This document shows positions 8,348 through 16,953 of a stretch of DNA of 64,000 bases, one piece after another. Each line of letters begins with the position of its first letter. The first letter of the stretch is position 1. The stretch covers positions 1-64,000 of the forward strand of contig CAZGUH010000014.1 in the NCBI GenBank assembly GCA_964529005.1, written 5' to 3'. The notes under the pieces are model-generated. The model was not told the DNA's origin and did no database searches. It worked only from the letters and a program-made list of their open reading frames with translations. The position numbers were made by a program, and so were the translations under genes. This DNA is from CAZGUH01 sp964529005 (lineage in GTDB: Bacteria; Actinomycetota; Acidimicrobiia; Acidimicrobiales; Ilumatobacteraceae).

Positions 8348-10441
8348 ATGGGGGCTCCCTCGGGGCAGAACACCGTCAGCGAGCATGCCGTGAGGCCGAT
8401 CGAGCCCGCCGACCTCGTCCGTCTGCGCACGATCACCGACGTGCAGATCTCGCCGGACGGTGATCGCGTCGCGTACGTGGTTCGGACTGCGGATCCCGGT
8501 CGCGACTGCGACCTCACCGCTCTGTGGTTGTACGACATCCGATCCGGTCACCACGAGCAGCTGACCGACGGCGGGCGCGCGGAGGCGGCGCCGAAGTGGT
8601 CGCCCAGCGGGCGACAGCTGGCCTTCACGCAGCGCTGCAGCGCCGACGGCGATCAGGCAGACGGAACGCGGCAGCTGTACGTGATCGATCTCGACACGAG
8701 ATCCGCTCCCCGCCAGCTGACCGACTTCGACGACGACGTCTCCGCGGAGCCGAACTATCCGGTGATCACCGAGAGCTACGCATGGTCCCCGGACGGGTCG
8801 TGGCTCTGCGTGGCGACGAAGGACGGTCCGCGCACGCGGAAGCGCGTGTTCGCCCACGACCGCCTCGCCTACAAGATGGGCGACCTCGGCTGGTGGGACG
8901 GGCGCCGAAAGCACCTCTGGCGCGCGCCCGTCGACGGCGGCACCCCGACGCGGCTCACGGGCGGCGACTGGGATTGCTACGGCCCCGCCGTCGCGCCCGA
9001 CGGGCGCCACGTCGCGTACATATCGGCCGAGCGGCATCGAACCGAGCGCCACAACAGCCTTCCCGACACGAATCCACTCACCCGGCGCGACATCTGGGTT
9101 CTCGACACGGCCACGGCGAACCGGTGGTTCCTGCGCGTCGGAGACGGGCCGTGGCTGACACCGTCGTTTTCCCCCGATGGCAGGTCGTTGGCGTTCTTCG
9201 GACACGACGATCCGGCGGCGGGTTGGAGCCGGCCGGTGCACCTGTGGGTCGCCACGACAGAGGGCGACGACGCCCGCGACGTGCTCGCGGACTGGGACTA
9301 CACGTGCGGCAGCATCGTGATGAGCGACGTACACGACGTGTTCGCGCCGCCGCCTGCGGTGTGGTCGCCCGACGGGCAGCGCCTGTGCTTCCTCGGCACG
9401 GCACGTGGCGCGTCAAACGTGTACTCGGTCACGCTGGACGGCGAGGTCACCCCCGTGACGACCGGGGACCACGAGGTGGTCACGGTGTCGGTGGACGCGA
9501 CCTCGTCGCGATTCGCGGCCGTGATCGGCGACGAGACCGCGCCCGGCGAACTGCACGTGGGAAGCTTCGACGGTGAGCTCGAGCGCGTCACGCAGCTCAA
9601 CGACGCCGTGCTGCGCGACGTGTCCACCTCGAAGGCGGAGCGCATCACGTTCAGCGGCGGCGACGGCTGGCAGATCGACGGGTTGGTGCTGCGACCCCCC
9701 GGCGAGCCGGACGCCGCATCACGCCGCCCGCTAGTTCTCGAGGTGCTTCCCGGCTCCCAGTTCGTCCACGGACGCAGCTTCAACTTCGAGTATCAGCTGC
9801 TCGCCAGCAACGGCTACGTCGTCGTGCACGTCAACCCGCGGGGAGCGGGCTCGTTCGGTTCCCACTTCTCCCGCGCCGGAGCGACGGTCGGCGACTACTT
9901 CGGCAAGAACGTCGACGACCTCATGGCGGCCGTCGACACCGTCGTCGCCCAGGGAGGCGTCGACGAGAAGCGGCTCGGGCTCACGGGCGACGCCTCGGGC
10001 GGCGCGATGACGAACTGGTTGATCACGCAGACCGATCGCTTCGCCGCGTCGGTGGCGCGACGCGCGGCGGCGAACATGTACGCAGCGGCGATGACCGGAG
10101 ACCGGGCGGGCGTCCGCGCGGTCGGCGGGGTCCCGTCGCTCGCCGACGTCGACGCGATGTTCCGCCGCTCGCCGGTCGCGCACGCCGCCGACGTGACCAC
10201 ACCGCACCTCATCATCCACTCGATCGGGGATCTGCGCTCACCGGTCACGCTGGCGGAGGAGCTCTTCGTCGCCCTGCGGTCGCTCGGCAAGACCGCACGA
10301 CTCGTGCTGTTCGACAACGACGTGCACTTCCTCTCGCGGATGGGTCGGCCGAGCGACAAGGTCGAGTTCTTCCGGCTGATCCTCGAATGGTTCGACCTCC
10401 ATCTGGCTGATCGGGCCAAGGAAGGAAGGGGTGATCCGTGA
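8348..10441 (+). CDS. S9-family (acylaminoacyl-peptidase-like) protein with Ala at the nucleophile position
   Basis: A 697-residue protein with an N-terminal WD40-like/TolB beta-propeller (repeated SPDG and SPSG turns, about 20-400) and a C-terminal alpha/beta hydrolase domain, as in dipeptidyl/acylaminoacyl peptidases. The segment TGDASGGAMTNW aligns without gaps to the family pattern TGGSYGGYMTNW, so the catalytic Ser is Ala549 and the next residue is Ser550. The acid (D628 in SIGDLRSP) and histidine (H660 in DVHFLSR) are kept. It is therefore either a non-catalytic binding protein or uses a shifted serine. It is the first gene of an operon with two amidohydrolases and a ligase, overlapping the next gene by GTGA. 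Confidence 0.85.
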   Translation: MGAPSGQNTVSEHAVRPIEPADLVRLRTITDVQISPDGDRVAYVVRTADPGRDCDLTALWLYDIRSGHHEQLTDGGRAEAAPKWSPSGRQLAFTQRCSADGDQADGTRQLYVIDLDTRSAPRQLTDFDDDVSAEPNYPVITESYAWSPDGSWLCVATKDGPRTRKRVFAHDRLAYKMGDLGWWDGRRKHLWRAPVDGGTPTRLTGGDWDCYGPAVAPDGRHVAYISAERHRTERHNSLPDTNPLTRRDIWVLDTATANRWFLRVGDGPWLTPSFSPDGRSLAFFGHDDPAAGWSRPVHLWVATTEGDDARDVLADWDYTCGSIVMSDVHDVFAPPPAVWSPDGQRLCFLGTARGASNVYSVTLDGEVTPVTTGDHEVVTVSVDATSSRFAAVIGDETAPGELHVGSFDGELERVTQLNDAVLRDVSTSKAERITFSGGDGWQIDGLVLRPPGEPDAASRRPLVLEVLPGSQFVHGRSFNFEYQLLASNGYVVVHVNPRGAGSFGSHFSRAGATVGDYFGKNVDDLMAAVDTVVAQGGVDEKRLGLTGDASGGAMTNWLITQTDRFAASVARRAAANMYAAAMTGDRAGVRAVGGVPSLADVDAMFRRSPVAHAADVTTPHLIIHSIGDLRSPVTLAEELFVALRSLGKTARLVLFDNDVHFLSRMGRPSDKVEFFRLILEWFDLHLADRAKEGRGDP

Positions 10442-11667
10442 ACGCCCAGCGATCGACGCCATGGCTCATCTCCGTCGACGATCACGTCGTCGAGCCGCCC
10501 GATCTCTGGTGGTCGCGCTTGCCGCGCGGACTGCGTGAGCGCGGCCCCCGCGTCGTGCGCGACTCGTGCCGGACCCAGACGGACGCGTTGCGACAGACGG
10601 CGACGTACACGAAGGGCGGCGACGGCCCGATCACAGATTGGTGGGTGTACGAGGACCTCGCCAAGCCGGTTCCGCAAACCCTCGCCTGCGCCGGCTATCC
10701 GCCGGAGCGCTTCACCCTCAAGCCGATCCGCTACAAGGAGATGCGTCCGGGGTGCTTCCGCGCGGACGCTCGGCTCGAGGACATGGACCTCAACCGCACG
10801 GAACGGTCGCTGTGCTTCCCCACCGTGTCGCGCTTCGCCGGCCAGATGTTCCTGGAGGCGAAGGACAAGGGCCTCGCGCTCCTGTGCGTGAAGGCCTACA
10901 ACGACTGGATGTTGGATGAGTGGTGCGGGGACTCTGACCGCCGCCTGATCCCGATCTGCCTCGTGCCGCTGTGGGACCCGGTCGTGGCGGCAGAGGAGGT
11001 GCGTCGCACTGCCGATCGCGGCTGCCGGGCGATCTCGTTCAGCGAGATGCCGAGCTACCTCGGCCTGCCGTCGATCCACGACCCCCGCCGGTGGTGGGAT
11101 CCGCTCTTCGAGGCGTGCGACGAGACCGGCACGGTGGTGTGCATGCACATCGGCTCCGGCTCCCGGTTGGTGGAGACGAGCCCGTACGCCCCACACATCG
11201 TCGACCTCGTGCTCACGTTCAACAACGCACAGGTCTCCTTCGTCGAGTGGCTGGTCTCGGGAGTCCTGGTGCAGTTCCCGAACCTGAAGGTCGTCTACTC
11301 CGAAAGCCAGATCGGCTGGATGCCGTACGTGCTCGAACGGCTCGACAAGGCCTTTCTGAACGCCCGCGCCTGGGCGAGAGAGGGCATCGTCTTCGACCGT
11401 CTGCCGAGCGAGTACGTGCCAGGCCGGGTGTACGGCTCGTTCTTCGACGACGAAACCGGGATCGAGCAACGCCACGCGATCGGGGTCGGTCAACTGCTGC
11501 TCGAGGTCGACTATCCGCATCAGGACAGCACCTGGCCCCACACCGAGGCGATCGTCGAGAAGCTGGCGGTGACGACCTCGCCGGACGAGCTCGACCGGAT
11601 CGTCAGCCGCAACGCGACGGAGCTGTTCGGGCTGGAGCCGCTGCGGAGCGCCGATGCAGCGTGCTGA
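10438..11667 (+). CDS. Metal-dependent amidohydrolase-fold enzyme 1 (Amidohydro_2)
   Basis: A 409-residue TIM-barrel protein of the amidohydrolase_2 family, which contains ACMSD- and gamma-resorcylate-type decarboxylases and ring hydratases as well as hydrolases. The first metal motif is VDDHVVEPPDLW (D15, H16), in place of the classical HxH. A barrel histidine follows at H237 (CMHIGSGSR), and the terminal aspartate is D358 in EVDYPHQDS. GTG at 10438 overlaps the S9 stop. It resembles the next protein closely in every motif, so the two probably arose by tandem duplication. The reaction is unknown; decarboxylation or hydrolysis of an aromatic or amide substrate are both possible. Confidence 0.8.
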   Translation: MNAQRSTPWLISVDDHVVEPPDLWWSRLPRGLRERGPRVVRDSCRTQTDALRQTATYTKGGDGPITDWWVYEDLAKPVPQTLACAGYPPERFTLKPIRYKEMRPGCFRADARLEDMDLNRTERSLCFPTVSRFAGQMFLEAKDKGLALLCVKAYNDWMLDEWCGDSDRRLIPICLVPLWDPVVAAEEVRRTADRGCRAISFSEMPSYLGLPSIHDPRRWWDPLFEACDETGTVVCMHIGSGSRLVETSPYAPHIVDLVLTFNNAQVSFVEWLVSGVLVQFPNLKVVYSESQIGWMPYVLERLDKAFLNARAWAREGIVFDRLPSEYVPGRVYGSFFDDETGIEQRHAIGVGQLLLEVDYPHQDSTWPHTEAIVEKLAVTTSPDELDRIVSRNATELFGLEPLRSADAAC

Positions 11668-12907
11668 CGGATCCCACGACGATCGCGGGGCACGGCCCGC
11701 TCTCCCGCCGATCGTCTCCGTCGACGACCATGTCGTCGAGCCACCTGATCTGTGGACGTCCCGGCTTTGCGCGGCCGATCTCGCCGACGGCCCACGGGTC
11801 GAGCGACGGCGCGGTCGCGTCGTGCGCGACGACTCCGGCGCGGTGGTCTTCGTCGAGGACCCGTCCGGTCGGTGGGGTGACGTCTGGCGCTACGAGGAGA
11901 CCACCTGGCCCCTCACCGCGGGCTACGCCGCCGTCGGCGAGCTGCGCGAGCTCCACGCGGACACGTTCGTGACGTTCGACGACCTCGAGCCCGGGTGCTA
12001 CCGACAACCAGCGCGTCTGGCCGCCATGACGTCCAACCAGACCGAGGCGTCGTTGTGCTTTCCGACCTTCCCTCGGTTCTGCGGCCAGCGCTTCCTCGGC
12101 GCGACGGACCTGGGGCTTGCCCGGCGGTGCGTCGAGGCCTACAACGACTGGATCCTCGAGGAGTGGTGCGCAGGCGCGGGAGCGGGCCGACTCCTCCCGG
12201 TGACGCTCGTCCCCCTCTGGGACGTCGATCTGGCCGTCGCCGAGGTCGAGCGTTGCGCTGCGGCGGGCTCGTGCGCGATCGCCTTCTCGGAGGCGCCGCA
12301 CCACCTCGGCCTGCCGAGCGTTCACTCCGGGCAATGGGACCGGCTGTTCGCTGCATGCGCCGAGACAGGCACCACGGTGGCCATGCACATCGGTTCGTCG
12401 TCACGGTTGCCGACGACGGCGGACGACGCGCCGCACATGGTGCTCGCCGCGCTCACGTTCGAGAACTCGGCGCATGCGTTCGTCGACTGGCTCACGTCCG
12501 GCTTGCTCGTTCGTCATCCGAGCCTCCACATCGCCCTCGCAGAAGGGCAGGCGGGATGGATGCCGTTCGTGCTGGAGCGCCTCGACAGCATCTGGGAGAG
12601 GGGAAGGACGTACGAGCGCGATCTGTGGAAGCGAATCCCGGAGCGACCGAGCAGCTACATGCGTCACCGCGTGTACTGCTGTGTCTTCGACGACCTCCAC
12701 GCCCTCAAGAACCGCCACGAGATCGGCACGCAGCAGCTCATGTTCGAGACCGACTATCCCCACGCCGACTCGACGCACCCCCGCTCTCGAGACGTGGCCG
12801 CTCGACTCTGCGAGCAGGCCGGCCTCGACGACCACGAGACGTGGCGACTGATGCGCGGCAATGCGATCGAATGCTTTCGTCTCGACAGGATGGGAATCGT
12901 CGCATGA
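11654..12907 (+). CDS. Metal-dependent amidohydrolase-fold enzyme 2 (Amidohydro_2)
   Basis: A 417-residue paralogue of the preceding protein, sharing the identical start motif SVDDHVVEPPDLW (D25, H26), VAMHIGSSSR and ETDYPHADST. It overlaps the previous gene by 14 bases and the ligase gene by 4 (ATGA), so it is translated from the same messenger. The ATG at 11654 gives about ten extra residues before the barrel; GTG codons inside are less likely. Two closely related copies in a row suggest either two substrates or a hetero-oligomer. Specific reaction not assignable. Confidence 0.8.
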   Translation: MQRADGSHDDRGARPALPPIVSVDDHVVEPPDLWTSRLCAADLADGPRVERRRGRVVRDDSGAVVFVEDPSGRWGDVWRYEETTWPLTAGYAAVGELRELHADTFVTFDDLEPGCYRQPARLAAMTSNQTEASLCFPTFPRFCGQRFLGATDLGLARRCVEAYNDWILEEWCAGAGAGRLLPVTLVPLWDVDLAVAEVERCAAAGSCAIAFSEAPHHLGLPSVHSGQWDRLFAACAETGTTVAMHIGSSSRLPTTADDAPHMVLAALTFENSAHAFVDWLTSGLLVRHPSLHIALAEGQAGWMPFVLERLDSIWERGRTYERDLWKRIPERPSSYMRHRVYCCVFDDLHALKNRHEIGTQQLMFETDYPHADSTHPRSRDVAARLCEQAGLDDHETWRLMRGNAIECFRLDRMGIVA

Positions 12908-14493
12908 CAGAAGACCGCACGTCCGTGACGCCGGCGACCCTTCATCGTTCCCGAACGTACGCCGACCTGATCTACGCCGCGATCACACGCTTTTCCGACC
13001 GCGCCGCGTTCGAGTACATGGATCGGCAGATCTCGTACGCGGATGTCGAGCGGATCGTCCTGTCGACGATCACCGCCCTGAGGGCACGGGGCCTCGGCCC
13101 GGGCGATGGGGTCGCAGTCCTGTGCGGCAGCCGACCGGAAGCGTTCTTCACGCTCGCCGCCGTCGCCGTCGGCGGCTTCCGGTACACGCCGTTGCATGCC
13201 GAAGGGTCGGCAGCGGACCACTCCTACGTGCTCGACGACAGCGAGGCCTCGCTCCTCCTCTACGACTCGCCCCGATTCGACGCCCACGTCGAGGAGCTCC
13301 TCGGTCGATGCCCGAACCTGCACGCGGCGTCGATCGACGAGTTCTTTGGCGAGGCGCCCACGTCGTCCGATTGGGGACGCCACGACGTCGCGGCGCTCCT
13401 GGAGGAGCGCCGCCTCGACGACATCTGCGTGCTGACCTACACCGGTGGCACGACGGGACGGCCGAAGGGCGTGATGCGATCACAGCGGTGCATGGCGACG
13501 AACGCGCTCTACACGGCTCTCGAGTGGGAATGGCCCGATCCTCTCAGGTTCCTCGTCATGACGCCACTGTCGCACGGGGCCGGGTGGATGGCTCCGGCGA
13601 TCTTGCTGCGGGGCGGGACGGTCATCACCGGTCCGTCCTTCGAGGCCCATACGTTCGCCGACCTGCTCGCCGACACGCGGGCGACCTGCACCTTCCTCGT
13701 GCCGACGATGATCTACCGCGTCCTCGACGCGCTTGCGCCGACACGCCGGTTGGCCGGACTCGAGACCGTGATCTACGGCGCGTCGGCGATGTCACCGTCT
13801 CGCCTCGCTGAAGCGATCGAGCGCTTCGGACCAATCTTCATGCAGCTCTACGGGCAAGCAGAGGCTCCGAACCTGATCTCCGTGCTGCGGAAGCACGAAC
13901 ACGTCCTGTCGACCCCTGCGCGCCTCGCCAGCTGCGGACGACCTGTCGCCTGCGCCGAGGTCCGCCTACTCGACTCGGATGGCCGCGATGTCGCCGACGG
14001 GGAGGTGGGCGAGATCTGCGTCCGCGGTCCGATCGTGATGGACGGGTACTGGAAGCAGCCCGAGTTGACGGCCGAGGTCTTCCGTGGCGGATGGCTGCAC
14101 ACCGGCGACCTCGCTCACCGCGATGCCGAGGGATACCTCACCATCGTGGACCGGGCGAAGGACATGATCGTCACAGGCGGGTTGAACGTCTTCGCACGAG
14201 AGGTGGAAGACGTGATCGGCGAGCACCCCGGGGTCGCGTCCGTCGCCGTGATCGGCGTGCCCGACGACGACTGGGGGGAGGCGGTCAAGGCGGTGGTGGT
14301 GCCGCGCGACGGAGCCGAGGTGTCCGCGACGGACCTGATCGCGTTCGTGCGCGCTCGCAAAGGGCCGGTGCACGCGCCGAAGTCGGTGGACTTCGTGCCG
14401 GCGTTGCCGGTCACCGCCGTGGGAAAGCCGGACAAGGTCGCCCTGCGACACCGCTACTGGCCTGCAGACGGAGGTCGCCGGTTCGTCCACTGA
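12904..14493 (+). CDS. AMP-forming acyl-CoA synthetase
   Basis: A 529-residue ANL-superfamily ligase that activates a carboxylic acid through an acyl-adenylate to the CoA thioester. The P-loop-like motif is YTGGTTGRPKG (about 178-188). YGQAEAPN occupies the position of the YGxTE motif, with Ala in place of Thr. TGDLAHRDAEGYL is the hinge region, and PVTAVGKPDK carries the C-terminal catalytic lysine (K508). The start ATG overlaps the amidohydrolase stop. It is the last gene of the 8348-14493 operon. The acid is unknown; motifs are of the general medium/long-chain or aryl-acid type. Confidence 0.88.
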   Translation: MTEDRTSVTPATLHRSRTYADLIYAAITRFSDRAAFEYMDRQISYADVERIVLSTITALRARGLGPGDGVAVLCGSRPEAFFTLAAVAVGGFRYTPLHAEGSAADHSYVLDDSEASLLLYDSPRFDAHVEELLGRCPNLHAASIDEFFGEAPTSSDWGRHDVAALLEERRLDDICVLTYTGGTTGRPKGVMRSQRCMATNALYTALEWEWPDPLRFLVMTPLSHGAGWMAPAILLRGGTVITGPSFEAHTFADLLADTRATCTFLVPTMIYRVLDALAPTRRLAGLETVIYGASAMSPSRLAEAIERFGPIFMQLYGQAEAPNLISVLRKHEHVLSTPARLASCGRPVACAEVRLLDSDGRDVADGEVGEICVRGPIVMDGYWKQPELTAEVFRGGWLHTGDLAHRDAEGYLTIVDRAKDMIVTGGLNVFAREVEDVIGEHPGVASVAVIGVPDDDWGEAVKAVVVPRDGAEVSATDLIAFVRARKGPVHAPKSVDFVPALPVTAVGKPDKVALRHRYWPADGGRRFVH

Positions 14494-14545
14494 CCATTAG
14501 CCCACGATTAGCCCCGTTGACAGGCTCAGCTACCCGGCGAATAAT
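14492..14545 (+). promoter_or_regulatory. Promoter of the third amidohydrolase/aldo-keto reductase unit
   Basis: TTGACA (14517-14522)-N17-AATAAT (14540-14545) is the best housekeeping-type promoter in the window. GACCATTAG lies upstream at 14493, and GAATTGG (14550) and ATAATTGG (14588), the complements of CCAATTC and CCAATTAT, follow it. GGGGGT stands close before the ATG at 14611. Confidence 0.6.
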
Positions 14546-14610
14546 GGACGAATTGGAAGCCACAGGCACCAAAGATCCGGCTACCGAAATAATTGGACTA
14601 GGGGGTAGCA

Positions 14611-15783
14611 ATGTCGGTCTGCAGTGGACTTCGCGTCGTCGACACGGACACCCATCTCACCGAACCACCCGATCTGTGGACGAGCCGTATGCCTCGAAAG
14701 TGGTTGGCCGAGGCGCCGCGCGTAGAGGTCGAACCACGCTCCGGCCGGCCGCGCTGGCGCGTCGGGGACGACTGGCTCATGGCGGTCGGCATGATGAGCT
14801 CGGCTGGATGGCGCGAGTTCTACCCGTCCGTCCCCCCGACGTTCGAGGACATCGACGCGAGCTGCTTCGAACCGGAGGCCCGCGTCCGGTGGATGGACCA
14901 GTACGGCATCGACACCCAGATCCTCTATCCGAACATCATCGCCTTCGAAGGCCACGGGATCCTCAAGCTCGCCGACGAAGCGCTGCGCATCCAGATCATC
15001 CGGGTGTACAACGACTACGTCACCGAGTTCGCCGCCGCGAAGCCGGGGCGCTTCGTGCCGCTGGCGAGCATGCCCTTCTGGGACGTCGAGGCCTCGATCG
15101 CCGAGATGCAACGCTGCGCCGACATGGGTCATCGCGGTGTCATCTGGGCCGCGACGCTCGACCGCCACGGTCTCCCGCATCACACCGATCCCTATTGGGA
15201 CCGTTTCTACGACGCCGCCCAGCATCTCGAGATGTCGATCAACTTCCACGTCGGCGTCGGAGCCGTCGACGAAGGGCGCTCGCCAGAAGAGCGGTTCGAG
15301 CGGCTCCAGTCGTTCGACCCCGCGTACTACACGGGGTTCATCGCACAGGCGTTCATGGGCAACGCCCGAACGATCTGCGACGTGATCATGACCGGGCTCT
15401 GTCACCGATTCCCCCGGCTGAACTTCGTGTCGGTGGAGAGCGGCTTCGGCTATGTGCCGTACCTGATCGAGGGGCTCGACTGGCAATGGCGCAACCTCGA
15501 CGCCGGCCGCGCCTATCCCGATCGGTTGCTGCCCAGCGAGTACTTCCGGCGTCAGATCTACGTCATGTACTGGTTCGAACAGACCACCTTGCCGCTGCTC
15601 GATCTCTATCCCGACAACGTCATGTTCCAGACCGACTTTCCCCATTCGACGAGCCTTTCCCCGGGCCCGGGCTCCGCCTCGCCGTCGCCGCGTGAGCTCG
15701 TCGAACGAAACGTCGAACGCTTAGGTCCCGAACTGATGGCCAAGGTCCTTCACGCGAACGCCGAGCGCCTCTACCGTCTCTAG
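14611..15783 (+). CDS. Metal-dependent amidohydrolase-fold enzyme 3 (Amidohydro_2)
   Basis: A 390-residue TIM-barrel protein of the same family as the two upstream enzymes but from a different branch. The first motif is VVDTDTHLTEPPDLW (D13, H15), the barrel histidine is in INFHVGVG, and the terminal aspartate is in QTDFPHST. It has its own promoter and is followed after 11 bases by the aldo/keto reductase. The TDFPH ending and FPRLNFVSVESGFGYVP resemble ACMSD-like decarboxylases/hydratases, but substrate assignment is not possible. Confidence 0.8.
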   Translation: MSVCSGLRVVDTDTHLTEPPDLWTSRMPRKWLAEAPRVEVEPRSGRPRWRVGDDWLMAVGMMSSAGWREFYPSVPPTFEDIDASCFEPEARVRWMDQYGIDTQILYPNIIAFEGHGILKLADEALRIQIIRVYNDYVTEFAAAKPGRFVPLASMPFWDVEASIAEMQRCADMGHRGVIWAATLDRHGLPHHTDPYWDRFYDAAQHLEMSINFHVGVGAVDEGRSPEERFERLQSFDPAYYTGFIAQAFMGNARTICDVIMTGLCHRFPRLNFVSVESGFGYVPYLIEGLDWQWRNLDAGRAYPDRLLPSEYFRRQIYVMYWFEQTTLPLLDLYPDNVMFQTDFPHSTSLSPGPGSASPSPRELVERNVERLGPELMAKVLHANAERLYRL

Positions 15784-15794
15784 GAGCGCGAGAC

Positions 15795-16775
15795 ATGGAA
15801 CACGTACGACTCGGGAACACGGGCCTGAAGGTGTCGCGGCTGTGCATGGGCACGATGACCTTCGGATTGCAGTCGTACGAACCGACGGCGATCTCGATCC
15901 TCGATCGCGCCCTCGATGCCGGCGTCTCCTTCCTCGACACCTCGGACATCTATCCCATCGCGAGCACCCTGGAGACGGTCGGGCGCACCGAGGAGATCAT
16001 CGGCAGGTGGCTGCGCGGTCGGCGTCACCATGTCATCCTGGCGACGAAGTGCGTCGGACGGACCGGTCCCGAACCATGGAGCCAGGGCTCGTCGCGCAAG
16101 CACGTGCTGGACGCGATCGACGCCTCGCTCCGGCGCCTCGGCACCGATTACGTCGACCTGTATCAGCTCCACCTGGACGACCGCAACACACCGCTGGACG
16201 AGACCGTCGACGCGCTCGACGCGGTCGTGCAGAGCGGTCGTGCTCGATACGTCGGGGTCTCCAACTTCGCCGCCTATCGGGTCGCGCTCGCCGTCGGGCG
16301 AGCCGCGTCCCGCACCCGCACCCCCATCGCATGTGTTCAGCCGCGGTACAACCTGCTGTCGCGCGAGATCGAGCGAGACCTCATCCCGCTCGTCGAGGAG
16401 GTCGGGCTCGGCATGATCACCTACAACCCTCTCGCCGGCGGCTTGCTCACCGGGAAACACCGAGTGGGGCAGCCGACTCCGGACACGCGTTTCACCCTCG
16501 CCGCCGGGGCGGGTGACCGGTACCAAAAGCGCTACTGGCGCGACGACCAGTTCGAGCTCGTAGACAAGCTGCGGTCGGTGGCCATGGAGGCTGGGCGATC
16601 GCTGACGACGATGGCCGTCGCCTGGGTGCTGGCGAACCCGCTCGTCACGTCGGCGATCATCGGCGCCAGTCGATTGGACCAACTTGCCGACAACCTGGCG
16701 GCCGTCGAGCACCCCCTCGATCCCGACCTGAAGCGCACGCTGGACGAGCTGACGACAGAATCGTTGAAGCGATGA
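15795..16775 (+). CDS. Aldo/keto reductase
   Basis: A 326-residue (alpha/beta)8 NADPH-dependent oxidoreductase. The catalytic tetrad is visible as D48, Y53 (FLDTSDIYP), K85 (ILATK) and H126 (LYQLHLDD). The C-terminal NADP-binding segment (SAIIGASRLDQL) matches the AKR pattern. Length and motifs are typical of the YajO/Tas-like branch. It is in the same transcription unit as amidohydrolase 3 and probably reduces an aldehyde or ketone intermediate of the pathway. Confidence 0.88.
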   Translation: MEHVRLGNTGLKVSRLCMGTMTFGLQSYEPTAISILDRALDAGVSFLDTSDIYPIASTLETVGRTEEIIGRWLRGRRHHVILATKCVGRTGPEPWSQGSSRKHVLDAIDASLRRLGTDYVDLYQLHLDDRNTPLDETVDALDAVVQSGRARYVGVSNFAAYRVALAVGRAASRTRTPIACVQPRYNLLSREIERDLIPLVEEVGLGMITYNPLAGGLLTGKHRVGQPTPDTRFTLAAGAGDRYQKRYWRDDQFELVDKLRSVAMEAGRSLTTMAVAWVLANPLVTSAIIGASRLDQLADNLAAVEHPLDPDLKRTLDELTTESLKR

Positions 16776-16805
16776 GCGTCGCATCCGCCTGACTGTTCCA
16801 TTACA

Positions 16806-16848
16806 GGACCATTTATCCTTGACACGATCGGAAGTCGTCCCACATACT
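16806..16848 (+). promoter_or_regulatory. Promoter of the ABC importer operon
   Basis: TTGACA (16819-16824)-N18-CATACT (16843-16848). GGACCATTTATCC (16806-16818) abuts the -35, sharing GGACCATTT with the promoter at 8243, and CAAATGG follows the -10. Transcription from here would leave about a 100-base leader before the preferred GTG start at 16954. Confidence 0.55.
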
Positions 16849-16953
16849 AGTCAAATGGGGGGTCAGCGCGTTTCGCGTACCCAGAGTGGTACAGCCTCCG
16901 CAGCGCGGCAGTCCCTCGAAGAGCTGTCTCCTCCAGGTGCGGAGGCTGCGACC

